From NCBI GenBank assembly GCA_900753715.1, contig CAAEAE010000133.1, forward strand, positions 1 to 8,174: a DNA stretch of 8,174 bases, written 5' to 3'. The notes under the pieces were generated by a model, which was given only the letters and a program-made list of their open reading frames with translations, was not told the DNA's origin and searched no databases. The position numbers were made by a program, and so were the translations under genes. Of the stretch, positions 1 through 6,905 are shown piece after piece. The DNA comes from an uncultured Roseburia sp. Its GTDB lineage: Bacteria; Bacillota_A; Clostridia; Lachnospirales; Lachnospiraceae. Positions within the stretch are counted from its first letter, which is position 1. Each line of letters opens with the position of its first letter.

Positions 1-106
1 GCTGTCAAGTAGTTGCTACAAATTATTTTAGCTTTTTTATCCTCATTTTTCCTTGAAGCTTTGTGGGCTAGTGTTACATTGTTGTCACGTTTTCCATAGG
101 CTGCTG
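1..106. other. Non-coding flank downstream of the last recombinase
   Basis: No credible gene is seen on either strand between the left window edge and the recombinase stop codon. The stretch is A/T rich and holds part of the 33-bp repeat series described separately. No strong GC hairpin followed by a U-run appears in the minus-strand direction, so I cannot place a transcription terminator. Because the recombinase operon points out toward this side, an element end or attachment site could lie here or further left, but no boundary can be seen from one sequence. Confidence 0.5.
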
Positions 107-154
107 CTACATTATTGCTTCATCTGCGGACGGATGCTGTAAAATTGTTGTCAC
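56..154 (-). repeat. Three degenerate 33-bp tandem repeats over the recombinase 3' end
   Basis: On the minus strand, copies start at 154, 121 and 88, exactly 33 bp apart. The best conserved part is the first 23 bases: copies 1 and 3 both begin GTGACAACAAT and end with CC at repeat positions 22-23, while copy 2 has GAAGCAATAATGTAGCAGC in the same register. By eye, matches over 33 bases are about 20 (copies 1 and 3), 18 (1 and 2) and 18 (2 and 3). Copy 1 is coding (it gives VTTILQHPSAD of the recombinase), copy 2 contains the stop codon and copy 3 is non-coding. Function is unknown. Recombinase-binding sites near an attachment site, or decayed 11-codon coding repeats, are both possible. Confidence 0.5.
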
Positions 155-1735
155 ACTATTGAAGATACTGCCATCGTTTTTATTGAATTTCCAATAAATG
201 TTGATGGCTTTCTCATTACTTATTGCTATCTTTTCTATAAATGCATCCGCCATTTCTTTTGTAAGAGTCTCAAAACCGGCATATTGCAGGAGGATTCCAT
301 AATCCCTTGTATCTGCATATAACAAACTATTACAGGTATCTAACTGCTTCTTTAACTTTTCCCGTTGCATCCGCTTTTCAGAAATCTGCTGTTCCAACTG
401 TCTGCGATATTCCATATACTGCTCCTTGGTATATGTACCCGCATGATATGCCTCCAATAGACCAGCCTTGCTTTCTGTCAGTTCTGTTATCTCTGCTTCT
501 ACACTCATTATTTCTTTATCCGTTTTCCTGATGATTGTGCGTTGTTCCTCTGCAACTTCCTTTCTGACACTCGCCAAGTCTGCCAGTTTTGTTATTTGCA
601 CCTTAATTTCTTCCAGTACAATTTTCTCTAATAACTCATTACTAACGCTGCCAGAGAGACATTCATTATTACTATTCAGCTTTTGATTCGGACAATAATA
701 ATACAGTCTGTCGCCTGCCAGTTTCATAATCCTTAGTCTGCGATGGCAATATCCACAATACACCTTTCCTTTCAGTGCATATTGAACAGGCTTCCTTACC
801 ACTGCTTTTTTGCAGAAAAACCTTTCCTGCACCTTATCAAACACTTCTTTGCTAATAATAGCGGAATGATGGTTTTCAAATACTTTCCATTCTTCCCTCG
901 GTTTTAATATTGCCCGGCTTCCGCCCACTTGCGCCTGAACAGATTTATTATAAACCATACTGCCAAGATAACTCTCATTTGTCAGTATTGCTTTTACGGT
1001 TCCCGGCTGCCAGTATTTATGTTCCTGTTGCAGTTCCTTTCGATTCTGTTTCTTTCTTTGATTTTTGTATTCCAGCGGTGTAGGCACCTTCTCATCATTC
1101 AATGTTCTGCAAATCTGCGTCAAATTCTGCCCTGACAAAGACAGTTCAAAAATATGTCTGATCACTTCGGCTTCTTCTGGTACAATCAGTAATTCATTCC
1201 GGTTACCCTCATTCTTCGCATATCCAAAAGGAGTATTTCCTGTTGCATATTTGCCTTGATTTTTCTTTGCCATTACAGAGCTTCTCACTTTTTCTGAAAC
1301 ATCCTTACAGTAAAAATCTGCCAGCAGACTTTGAAAACCGATATCAATATCAGCCGTTTTCCCGATATAATCCTTACTGTCATAATGTTCCGCAATAGAG
1401 ATAAAACGAATACCCATAAATGGGAAAATCTGCTCCATGTAAGTACCTAATTCAATGTAATCCCTTGAGAACCGTGACAGGTCTTTCACAATGACACATT
1501 TGATTTCATTCTGCTTTATTTTTTCAAGCATAGCCTGCATCCCCGGCCTGTTCATTGTTGTTCCTGAGACTCCATCATCATAAAATTCGCAATATTCATA
1601 ACAGGAAAGCTCCGGATGCTCTAAAATATATCTCTTTATCAACAGTCTCTGATTTGTAATACTGTTACTTTCCACCTTAATGTCATCATCCTCCATGGAA
1701 AGACGGTAGTATCCTGCAATTATATTCTTAGGCAT
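107..1735 (-). CDS. Large serine recombinase (third gene of the trio)
   Basis: Predicted DNA-cutting site-specific recombinase, 542 aa. It would join and cleave attachment sites through a serine-DNA intermediate. The N-terminal resolvase domain has Y-x-R-x-S with likely catalytic Ser13 and Arg11, DGVSG at 54-58 and LSRFSRD at 86-92. A recombinase domain follows (about 168-265), then a zinc ribbon with Cys327, Cys330, Cys348 and Cys359, then a long charged coiled coil (about 380-475), then a terminal IEKI-type beta segment typical of TndX/TnpX-like proteins. I chose the ATG at 1735 because GGAGG sits 8 nt upstream; an ATG at 1756 would add seven residues but lacks that spacing. The start overlaps the upstream recombinase by 8 bp, so translation is probably coupled. 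All expected catalytic residues are present and the gene looks intact. The specific site recognised cannot be told. Confidence 0.93.
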   Translation of the reverse strand: MPKNIIAGYYRLSMEDDDIKVESNSITNQRLLIKRYILEHPELSCYEYCEFYDDGVSGTTMNRPGMQAMLEKIKQNEIKCVIVKDLSRFSRDYIELGTYMEQIFPFMGIRFISIAEHYDSKDYIGKTADIDIGFQSLLADFYCKDVSEKVRSSVMAKKNQGKYATGNTPFGYAKNEGNRNELLIVPEEAEVIRHIFELSLSGQNLTQICRTLNDEKVPTPLEYKNQRKKQNRKELQQEHKYWQPGTVKAILTNESYLGSMVYNKSVQAQVGGSRAILKPREEWKVFENHHSAIISKEVFDKVQERFFCKKAVVRKPVQYALKGKVYCGYCHRRLRIMKLAGDRLYYYCPNQKLNSNNECLSGSVSNELLEKIVLEEIKVQITKLADLASVRKEVAEEQRTIIRKTDKEIMSVEAEITELTESKAGLLEAYHAGTYTKEQYMEYRRQLEQQISEKRMQREKLKKQLDTCNSLLYADTRDYGILLQYAGFETLTKEMADAFIEKIAISNEKAINIYWKFNKNDGSIFNSVTTILQHPSADEAIM

Positions 1736-3431
1736 CACATTCACCTCCGGCTTCATTTTTAAACCGGAACTGGATATCTATCACTCCATCCGATGAAACA
1801 GTAATCTTCTCTATCAAAGACTCTATTAGCTGAATGTTTAGTTTTTTACACCCTTTTGCTTTTTGCAGAGAACGTAAAAACTTATTCTGTTCCTCTGCCC
1901 TTATTTCACTTTTTCTTATTTTCTGCTTTAATTCCTCCATTCTTTTCTCGCAGAAATTTTCATACTCAGATCTGTTTTCCCGAAAAGAAGAATACTCCTG
2001 ATTGCTTACACAGCCCTCTTTATACTGCATATACAAAGCTGCGGCCTGCGCACTGAGTTTCTGTTTTTCCTGCATGATTTTATTTTGTTCTTTAAGATAA
2101 GCCGCTTTCATTTTTTCATATTCTAAGTTGTTCATAGCAGTCAGAGCCTTGGAAGAAAGATTCTGTTCTTTCAAAATCTGTTTCATCTGCTCTAAACAAC
2201 AACGTTCAATCTGTTCTTCTTTTATGTAATTTTTAGAACATCTCCTCCCATCAATATAATAAGCTCTCCGGCAATAATACGAATAACTCTTTTTTCCATT
2301 CACTCTGCTCTGATAATATGTTGCGTGCATCTTACCACCGCAGTTCCCACAATAAAGAATATGACGGAAAATATTTTCATCGTCCGTTACAGCACCCTTT
2401 CCGGTTTTTCTCTTATCAGCAGGTTTCTTCGCCATTCTTTTCAACCCTGCATTTACCCTATCAAACAATTCCTGCTCTATGATTGGTTCATGGCTGTTTT
2501 CTACTGTAATCCATTCATTTTCCCCGGTATGGCAGTTTCCTTTCTGTCCCTCCTGTAATCGTGATTTTCTCTTGCACTGCACAAGTTTACCCATGTATAC
2601 CGGATTAGATAATACACCCTTGATAACGCCGGGATTCCACTGATGAAGTATCTCCCCATTTTTCCAATATGTATGACCGTATTTATTGTAATCACTGATT
2701 CTATGCACTTTCTTCCGATAAAGGCATGATGACATTTCGCCATAAGAAATGCCGAACGCATAACTTTCAAAAAGATAACGTACAATCCCTGCATTTTCAG
2801 GATGAATTACCAGCTTCCTTATTCCGTTTATTTCCTCCGCAGTATACCCATAAGGTGCTGTGCTCCCGATATATGCGCCTCTCTCAGCGGCAATTTTTCT
2901 TGCAACCATTACTCTTTTTGATATATCTTTTGCATACATATCATTTACAAGATTCTTAATGTTCATTACCAGTTTTTTTTCCGAAATATTTTCAGACATG
3001 GAATCAAACCCATCTGTAACCGCAATAAACCGAACCCCTAAAAACGGTAATATTTTTTCTATATAATTTCCCGTTTCTAAATAATCCCTGCCAAATCTCG
3101 ATAAATCCTTTACAATAATGCAATTTACGTTATGATTTCTTACATCATCCATCAGCCTGTCAAATCCTGCTCTCTCAAAGGAAGTGCCTGAAATCCCCCT
3201 ATCTATATAGATATCATAGATTTCAAATTTCTGCTTCTTTTTAGGATTATTGTTTTGGGTGGTTATATATTGACGGATAATTTCTATCTGATTTTCTATG
3301 GATTCGGATTTTCTGTCATCATGATCTACTGATAATCGGCTGTATATTCCAACAGAATACTTTACAATAAGTACTTCCATAGCTTCTGTTTCCACTGGCA
3401 TTTCCAAGTATCTTTTCTTCATTCTCGCCAT
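1728..3431 (-). CDS. Large serine recombinase (second gene of the trio)
   Basis: Predicted site-specific DNA recombinase, 567 aa, the usual size for TndX/CcrA-like enzymes. The resolvase domain shows Y-x-R-x-S with likely nucleophile Ser34 and Arg32, DRGISG at 77-82 and LSRFGRD at 110-116. The recombinase domain spans about 190-285 (PYGY at 193-196, NPVYMGKLV near 276-284). Zinc-ribbon ligands are Cys361, Cys364, Cys387 and Cys398, followed by coiled coil and a C-terminal LIEKITVSSDG segment. The catalytic serine is about 20 residues further in than in its two neighbours because of a basic/acidic N-terminal extension. The ATG at 3431 is nevertheless well supported by an AGGAGG 9 nt upstream, inside the end of the preceding gene. 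One base separates it from that gene's stop codon, which implies coupling. It is clearly divergent from the other two recombinases rather than a recent copy. Confidence 0.94.
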   Translation of the reverse strand: MARMKKRYLEMPVETEAMEVLIVKYSVGIYSRLSVDHDDRKSESIENQIEIIRQYITTQNNNPKKKQKFEIYDIYIDRGISGTSFERAGFDRLMDDVRNHNVNCIIVKDLSRFGRDYLETGNYIEKILPFLGVRFIAVTDGFDSMSENISEKKLVMNIKNLVNDMYAKDISKRVMVARKIAAERGAYIGSTAPYGYTAEEINGIRKLVIHPENAGIVRYLFESYAFGISYGEMSSCLYRKKVHRISDYNKYGHTYWKNGEILHQWNPGVIKGVLSNPVYMGKLVQCKRKSRLQEGQKGNCHTGENEWITVENSHEPIIEQELFDRVNAGLKRMAKKPADKRKTGKGAVTDDENIFRHILYCGNCGGKMHATYYQSRVNGKKSYSYYCRRAYYIDGRRCSKNYIKEEQIERCCLEQMKQILKEQNLSSKALTAMNNLEYEKMKAAYLKEQNKIMQEKQKLSAQAAALYMQYKEGCVSNQEYSSFRENRSEYENFCEKRMEELKQKIRKSEIRAEEQNKFLRSLQKAKGCKKLNIQLIESLIEKITVSSDGVIDIQFRFKNEAGGECDA

Positions 3432-3432
3432 T

Positions 3433-5088
3433 TTATATCACCTCCTGCATAGAAGTTTTTTCGTGACACATCTGGCTCATAACAGCTAATTTATCCATTT
3501 CATTAGAAAATCGAAACTCTATCTCTAATCTTTTGTCCTCATGAACATATATCTTACGGATTGTTGTTACCAGCAGTTCCCTGTCCAGCTCCTGAGGTTC
3601 CAGTGTTTCCTTAATCTTTTCAAGCTGTGATTTTGCAGCAACACCATTCCGAAACATGTCTTTTATGATTTTCTTTTGTGCAGCTATGGCATTTTCCAGT
3701 TCACTGCATTTTCTCTCATATAAATTGTGAAATTCGTCAAATTCCTTTTTATCAATCAGCCCTCCCTTTAAATCAGCAAACAGACTGCTCTTTAACCCAT
3801 AATATCTGCTATATTCTGTTTGGAGCGTTGCTATCTGTGAATCATATTCAACGACCTGTTCGTAATTGACATTCATCTGTTCTAAATACTCAGCAACTTC
3901 CGAATAGGATGCCATCAATTCAAGGTATTTCTTAATCTCCTTAAATACAATCCTTTTTAACGTCTCTTCCTCTATACTGTGCCTGCTGCATCCCATAGAC
4001 TTGTTTTTAGTCTGACAGATATAAAATACTTTCTTTTTACCTTTATAGGAATTTACTCTTTTTATCATGGGCGCTTTACAATCTGCGCATATCAAAACAC
4101 CGCTGAACAAATTAGCCGTATCTGTGTTACTTGAAGCCCTCCCATCATATTTCAATAAATCTTGAACCGTTAAAAATTCAACTTCTGATATAATGGCCTT
4201 ATGGGTATTTTTTACACAGATCCATTCTTCCTGTGGTTTATCAATTCTCTTTTTTACCTTATAATTTACTTTCTCTTGTTTTCCCTGCACCATGGTTCCG
4301 ATATATACCGGATTCACTAAAATACGTTTCACAGATGCTGCCGCCCATTTTGCAGTAGAGGTGCCTTCAAATCCTGTATAATACTTCATTCCAAGAGACT
4401 TTTTATATTCCATAGGTGATAAGATGCCTGTGGCATTCAGCTTTTCTGCGATTGCTCCCAGACTCATTCCCACTATCTTCCATGCAAAAATTTTCCTTAC
4501 AATATCTGCAGCATATTCATCAACAACTAAGCTGTTCTTATCTTCCGGATTCTTCTTATAACCATAAACAGTAAATGCACTGATACATTTTCCTTCCATG
4601 CGCTTTACTTTCTGCTGTGCCTTGACCTTCATAGATATATCTCTGCAATAACTGTCATTTACAAAATTTTTAATTGGCAATATCAGACTGCTGTCTGATT
4701 TGTCTGCATACAGACTGTCAAAACCATCCGTAACCGCAATAAAGCGCACATTTAAAGCCGGGAAGGTCTTTTGTATAAACCGCCCGGCTTCTATATAATC
4801 TCGTCCAAATCTAGACAAATCTTTTACTAACACACAGTTCACTTTTCCGGCACGAACATCTGCCATCATTCTCTGAAATTCCGGTCTTTCAAAATTCGCC
4901 CCCGAATAGCCATCATCAATGTAAATATCATAAATCCGCAAATCTTCATGGCTTTGAACGTATGCTCTTAAAATGTCTCTTTGACTGCTGATACTGTTGC
5001 TTTCTGTCTTTTTACTGCCGTCCACATCTGCATCATCTTTAGACAGACGCAGATACAGACCAGTATCATAAATATTCTTGTTATCCAT
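3433..5088 (-). CDS. Large serine recombinase (first gene of the trio)
   Basis: Predicted site-specific DNA recombinase, 551 aa. Resolvase-domain landmarks are Y-x-R-x-S with likely nucleophile Ser16 and Arg14, DDGYSG at 58-63, an ERP at 67-69 and LSRFGRD at 91-97. The recombinase domain runs about 172-270 (VYGYKK near 174-179, NPVYIGTMV near 259-267). The zinc ribbon has Cys334, Cys337, Cys358 and Cys367, then a coiled coil and a terminal IRKIYVHED/EIEFRF segment. I chose the ATG at 5088 because AGGAG (5101-5097) lies 8 nt upstream and family members begin close to the Y-x-R-x-S motif. The frame stays open to a TTG at 5166, which would add 26 mostly hydrophobic residues; I think that is leader, not protein. 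The Shine-Dalgarno is inside a 13-bp hairpin, suggesting gated translation. Its stop codon is one base from the next recombinase start. Confidence 0.94.
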   Translation of the reverse strand: MDNKNIYDTGLYLRLSKDDADVDGSKKTESNSISSQRDILRAYVQSHEDLRIYDIYIDDGYSGANFERPEFQRMMADVRAGKVNCVLVKDLSRFGRDYIEAGRFIQKTFPALNVRFIAVTDGFDSLYADKSDSSLILPIKNFVNDSYCRDISMKVKAQQKVKRMEGKCISAFTVYGYKKNPEDKNSLVVDEYAADIVRKIFAWKIVGMSLGAIAEKLNATGILSPMEYKKSLGMKYYTGFEGTSTAKWAAASVKRILVNPVYIGTMVQGKQEKVNYKVKKRIDKPQEEWICVKNTHKAIISEVEFLTVQDLLKYDGRASSNTDTANLFSGVLICADCKAPMIKRVNSYKGKKKVFYICQTKNKSMGCSRHSIEEETLKRIVFKEIKKYLELMASYSEVAEYLEQMNVNYEQVVEYDSQIATLQTEYSRYYGLKSSLFADLKGGLIDKKEFDEFHNLYERKCSELENAIAAQKKIIKDMFRNGVAAKSQLEKIKETLEPQELDRELLVTTIRKIYVHEDKRLEIEFRFSNEMDKLAVMSQMCHEKTSMQEVI

Positions 5089-5095
5089 TTGCATC

Positions 5096-5155
5096 ACTCC
5101 TGACCTTATATTCGCTAATAAGAAGTCACACAAATATCGCGCTAAAGTCAGGAAT
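5096..5155 (-). promoter_or_regulatory. Leader hairpin that hides the first recombinase's ribosome binding site
   Basis: In the minus-strand RNA, bases 5155-5143 can pair with 5108-5096. That gives 13 consecutive pairs, 11 Watson-Crick and 2 G-U (5154 with 5097, 5146 with 5105), with a 34-nt apical region that may add a short TATT/AATA helix. The 3' arm contains the whole AGGAG (5101-5097) of the recombinase starting at 5088. When folded, this should block ribosome access. The 5' arm lies just inside the possible TTG-initiated extension, so ribosomes or a bound factor there could open it. The pairing is read directly; the regulatory role is inferred. Confidence 0.5.
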
Positions 5156-5212
5156 CCACTTTTCAATCCTGTCCTTAGATTAACATAGCTTTCTGTATTT
5201 GTCGAATCCTTT

Positions 5213-5497
5213 TTAATATTTCAGCTCTGCAATTTGCCTCAGATAATGTTTCAGCGCATCTGTTGCAGAATAATCGTCCTTGCCAAAATGCACCCTGACC
5301 ACATAGCCCTCATTCAAATGCGTTGACAAATCTCCATTTTTGTCAGATGCAAATTCGCTCAGCTTCTTCTCTACCGGATGTGTTTTGACAATAGTGACCG
5401 TATCAATATCCAATAAATCTTCCTTTTTCACTTCCATGATATCTGTTTTATGGATATCTTCACGCCGAGCATCTCTCATATCCTGCAATTTCCCCAT
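5213..5497 (-). CDS. Small DUF6870-like accessory protein of mobile elements
   Basis: 94-aa acidic/basic protein with no signal peptide or membrane segment. The pattern LDIDTVTI, then a Pro-Val-Glu-Lys-Lys stretch, then GYVVRVHF and a C-terminal TDALKHYLRQI helix resembles DUF6870 proteins that I recall from Clostridia mobile elements (VDI-DV-I, P--ER, VVKV-FAD, LE--L). The assignment is from memory of the pattern, so it is tentative, and the molecular function of that family is not known to me. The ATG at 5497 begins a plausible family-like start, but its GGAGG (5515-5511) is 13 nt away; an out-of-frame ATG at 5504 is better spaced (6 nt). It lies 51 bp after the second microprotein and 124 bp before the recombinase trio, probably in the same transcript. 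Confidence 0.75.
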   Translation of the reverse strand: MGKLQDMRDARREDIHKTDIMEVKKEDLLDIDTVTIVKTHPVEKKLSEFASDKNGDLSTHLNEGYVVRVHFGKDDYSATDALKHYLRQIAELKY

Positions 5498-5548
5498 AGA
5501 ACATCTTATTCCTCCGTTTCTATCATCCTATGCAAAATATGGATTGTC

Positions 5549-5683
5549 CTATGACCTGAACTCTCTCCAAAGCATCCTTTCCGTATCACTTATATTCTTT
5601 TTTACAACTGCTACACTGGCCAGTACAAAGAAAATCACTGTAATATCCAACATCATACTAATCACTATCAATACTACTGTCAT
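5549..5683 (-). CDS. Single-pass membrane microprotein, copy 2
   Basis: 44-aa protein. Residues 3-25 are almost all hydrophobic (VVLIVISMM, then IFFVLASVAVV), followed by a charged tail (KKNISDTERMLWREFRS). This is the form expected of a small inner-membrane protein with a short N-terminus and a cytosolic or external charged tail. The start has a clear GGAGG with 8-nt spacing (GGAGGGATTCAGA before the ATG). Residues 1-25 align without gaps to the 40-aa protein encoded just upstream: M1, V4, L5, I6, V7, F19 and LASVA at 21-25 are identical. That conservation and the ribosome binding site are why I accept so short a gene. Function is unknown. A holin-like or type I toxin is possible but nothing specific supports it. 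Confidence 0.6.
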   Translation of the reverse strand: MTVVLIVISMMLDITVIFFVLASVAVVKKNISDTERMLWREFRS

Positions 5684-5700
5684 TCTGAATCCCTCCACAA

Positions 5701-5747
5701 AAGCACTGGCAGCGCCGGATATTTCACCCGAATCACCGCCAGTGCTT
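5701..5747 (-). repeat. 10-bp inverted repeat between the two microprotein genes
   Basis: AAGCACTGGC (5701-5710) and GCCAGTGCTT (5738-5747) are perfect inverted repeats around a 27-bp GC-rich interior. On the minus-strand transcript the hairpin lies between the stop codon of the first microprotein (5753) and the ribosome binding site of the second. The bases after the stem are TTGTGGAGGG, without a long U-run, so a classical intrinsic terminator is not well supported. An mRNA-processing or stabilising stem, a partial attenuator, or a protein-binding palindrome are alternatives. The arm sequence CACTGGC also occurs inside both microprotein genes. Confidence 0.55.
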
Positions 5748-5752
5748 ATACA

Positions 5753-5875
5753 TCATTTATTCCATTCCCTGTCTCGCATATCTTCCCCTACTCTCGTAAT
5801 CGCAACACTGGCTAACAAGAACATAACGGCAAGGGTGCCTGCTACAGCGCCCACAACGATCAATACGATTTTCAT
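5753..5875 (-). CDS. Single-pass membrane microprotein, copy 1
   Basis: 40-aa protein with one predicted membrane helix (about residues 3-26: IVLIVVGAVAG then LAVMFLLASVAI) and a short charged tail (TRVGEDMRDREWNK). The start ATG overlaps the stop codon of the helicase C-terminal frame as ATGA (5875-5872), a typical translational-coupling junction, and a purine-rich GGAGTGGGAAGAAGA precedes it. It shares LASVA at exactly residues 21-25 with the following 44-aa protein, so the two look like diverged duplicates. No cysteine, lipobox or known motif is present. I do not recognise the family. Roles in the conjugation or cell-envelope machinery are guesses. Confidence 0.6.
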   Translation of the reverse strand: MKIVLIVVGAVAGTLAVMFLLASVAITRVGEDMRDREWNK

Positions 5876-6900
5876 TCTTCTTCCCACTCCTTATCCATAA
5901 AATAACTGTCTGCTTTCTTCCTTATAATAAAGTCTGCCACATCCATGAGCCTGTCCGTGACCGGCATGGTCGGCAGGGTATTCAGAATTTCCGCCCGGTA
6001 TCTGCCACGCAGGGATGCTCTGCTGTCTAAGATGGAAAATACCGCCGTGTCCTTTTCCCGGCGGATGCCGCGCCCGAACCACTGCCTTAGCTTAATCAGC
6101 ATTTCCGGGATAATGATGTCCCTGCGGTATAAATCAAAGTCCTCATACTGGTTTCTCTGGTATTCCATGACCGGATCCGGCACGGGAAACGGCAGTTTTA
6201 CTACGATCAGACTGGAAAGGATATCCCCTGCAAGGTCAATTCCCTCTCCGGCACTGTCACTGGCAAACAGCACTCCGTTTCCACTCCTACGGAAACTGCT
6301 TATTACATCCAGTCTGCCTCTGCCCATGAGAAACAGCGGATAATCGGAAAGCTGCTCCTTCAGACCATAAAACACCCTTTCCATGAGCCAATAGGATGTA
6401 AAAAGGATCAGGGTATGCCCATGAGTGGCAGACACTATCTGCAATATTTCCGCCATGACCGCCTGTATGTATCTGTCATCCCAGATATTCGGAAACGGCA
6501 TACGCTCCGGTATATAGAGCAGACCGTTACTCTGAAAATCAAAGGGTGAGGGCTTGCTGGTTTCCATGATTCTTGATAAAGCTGCAAAGGAAAGCCCTGT
6601 CATTCTCTTGAAGTGACTGAAATCACCCCGGACTGACATTGTGCCGGACGTAATAATAACCGGTATCGGTCTGCTCCAGATGTCTCGGAATAAAATCTGT
6701 TCCAGTTCCATTGGAACCGCACACAGGGCAAGCCTGCCGTTCTCCCTCTTTTCCATCCAGCAGATTGCATTTCCGCTGTTTAGAAATACGGTTAGCTTGT
6801 CCGTCAGCTCCTGACAACGCTTTTTCAAGCCTTGCAACCGCATTTTTTGTCCGCTGTTTTCCTGATAGGATAAGGGAAGCTGCTCTAAAGCCTTTGCCAT
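5872..6900 (-). CDS. DinG/XPD-like helicase, C-terminal part (frame-shifted from its N-terminal part)
   Basis: 342-aa frame holding the second motor domain of a superfamily 2 DNA helicase (Helicase_C_2 type). Visible motifs: motif III-like ITSGTM at 83-88, LILFTSY at 164-170 (motif IV), FASDSAGEGIDLAGD at 212-226 (motif V) and QWFGRGIRRE at 273-282 (motif VI, with the Arg residues expected to contact ATP). It has no Walker A and cannot act alone as a helicase. The ATG at 6900 sits six bases past the stop of the N-terminal frame, with only a weak AAGG three bases before it. The frame is open upstream of this ATG into the A6 run, where a -1 shift would join both parts into about 669 aa. Thus the ATG is probably an internal methionine. 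Alternatives are re-initiation as a separate subunit or a recent one-base deletion. Confidence 0.8.
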   Translation of the reverse strand: MAKALEQLPLSYQENSGQKMRLQGLKKRCQELTDKLTVFLNSGNAICWMEKRENGRLALCAVPMELEQILFRDIWSRPIPVIITSGTMSVRGDFSHFKRMTGLSFAALSRIMETSKPSPFDFQSNGLLYIPERMPFPNIWDDRYIQAVMAEILQIVSATHGHTLILFTSYWLMERVFYGLKEQLSDYPLFLMGRGRLDVISSFRRSGNGVLFASDSAGEGIDLAGDILSSLIVVKLPFPVPDPVMEYQRNQYEDFDLYRRDIIIPEMLIKLRQWFGRGIRREKDTAVFSILDSRASLRGRYRAEILNTLPTMPVTDRLMDVADFIIRKKADSYFMDKEWEEE

Positions 6901-6905
6901 GTGCC

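Noticed and set aside
56..154. CRISPR array
   Set aside because: The units are directly adjacent and degenerate, with no unique spacers and no cas genes.
5105..5133. Promoter-like TTGTGT-17 bp-TATAAG before the first recombinase
   Set aside because: The start site would fall in the Shine-Dalgarno itself, leaving almost no leader; the -35 match is also poor.
5089..5166. 26-residue N-terminal extension of the first recombinase from a TTG codon
   Set aside because: The ATG at 5088 has AGGAG at 8-nt spacing and puts the catalytic serine at residue 16, as in family members; the extension is hydrophobic and its DNA is better explained as leader with a hairpin. It is kept only as a possible leader-translation event.
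5701..5747. Intrinsic transcription terminator
   Set aside because: The stem is good but is not followed by a U-run; the next bases form the ribosome binding site of the second microprotein.
5549..5875. Type I toxin-antitoxin (holin-like toxin plus antisense RNA)
   Set aside because: The peptides are of suitable size, but no antisense promoter was convincing on the plus strand, and tandem ribosome-bound genes in an operon do not fit the usual layout.
5340..5900. Plus-strand open frame of 186 codons
   Set aside because: It is antisense to the DUF6870-like gene and both microproteins, has no ribosome binding site, and its low-complexity Thr/Ile/Ser composition is typical of a shadow frame.
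5945..6343. Plus-strand open frame of 132 codons antisense to the helicase
   Set aside because: The opposite strand holds clear helicase motifs V and VI; this frame shows no recognisable motif.
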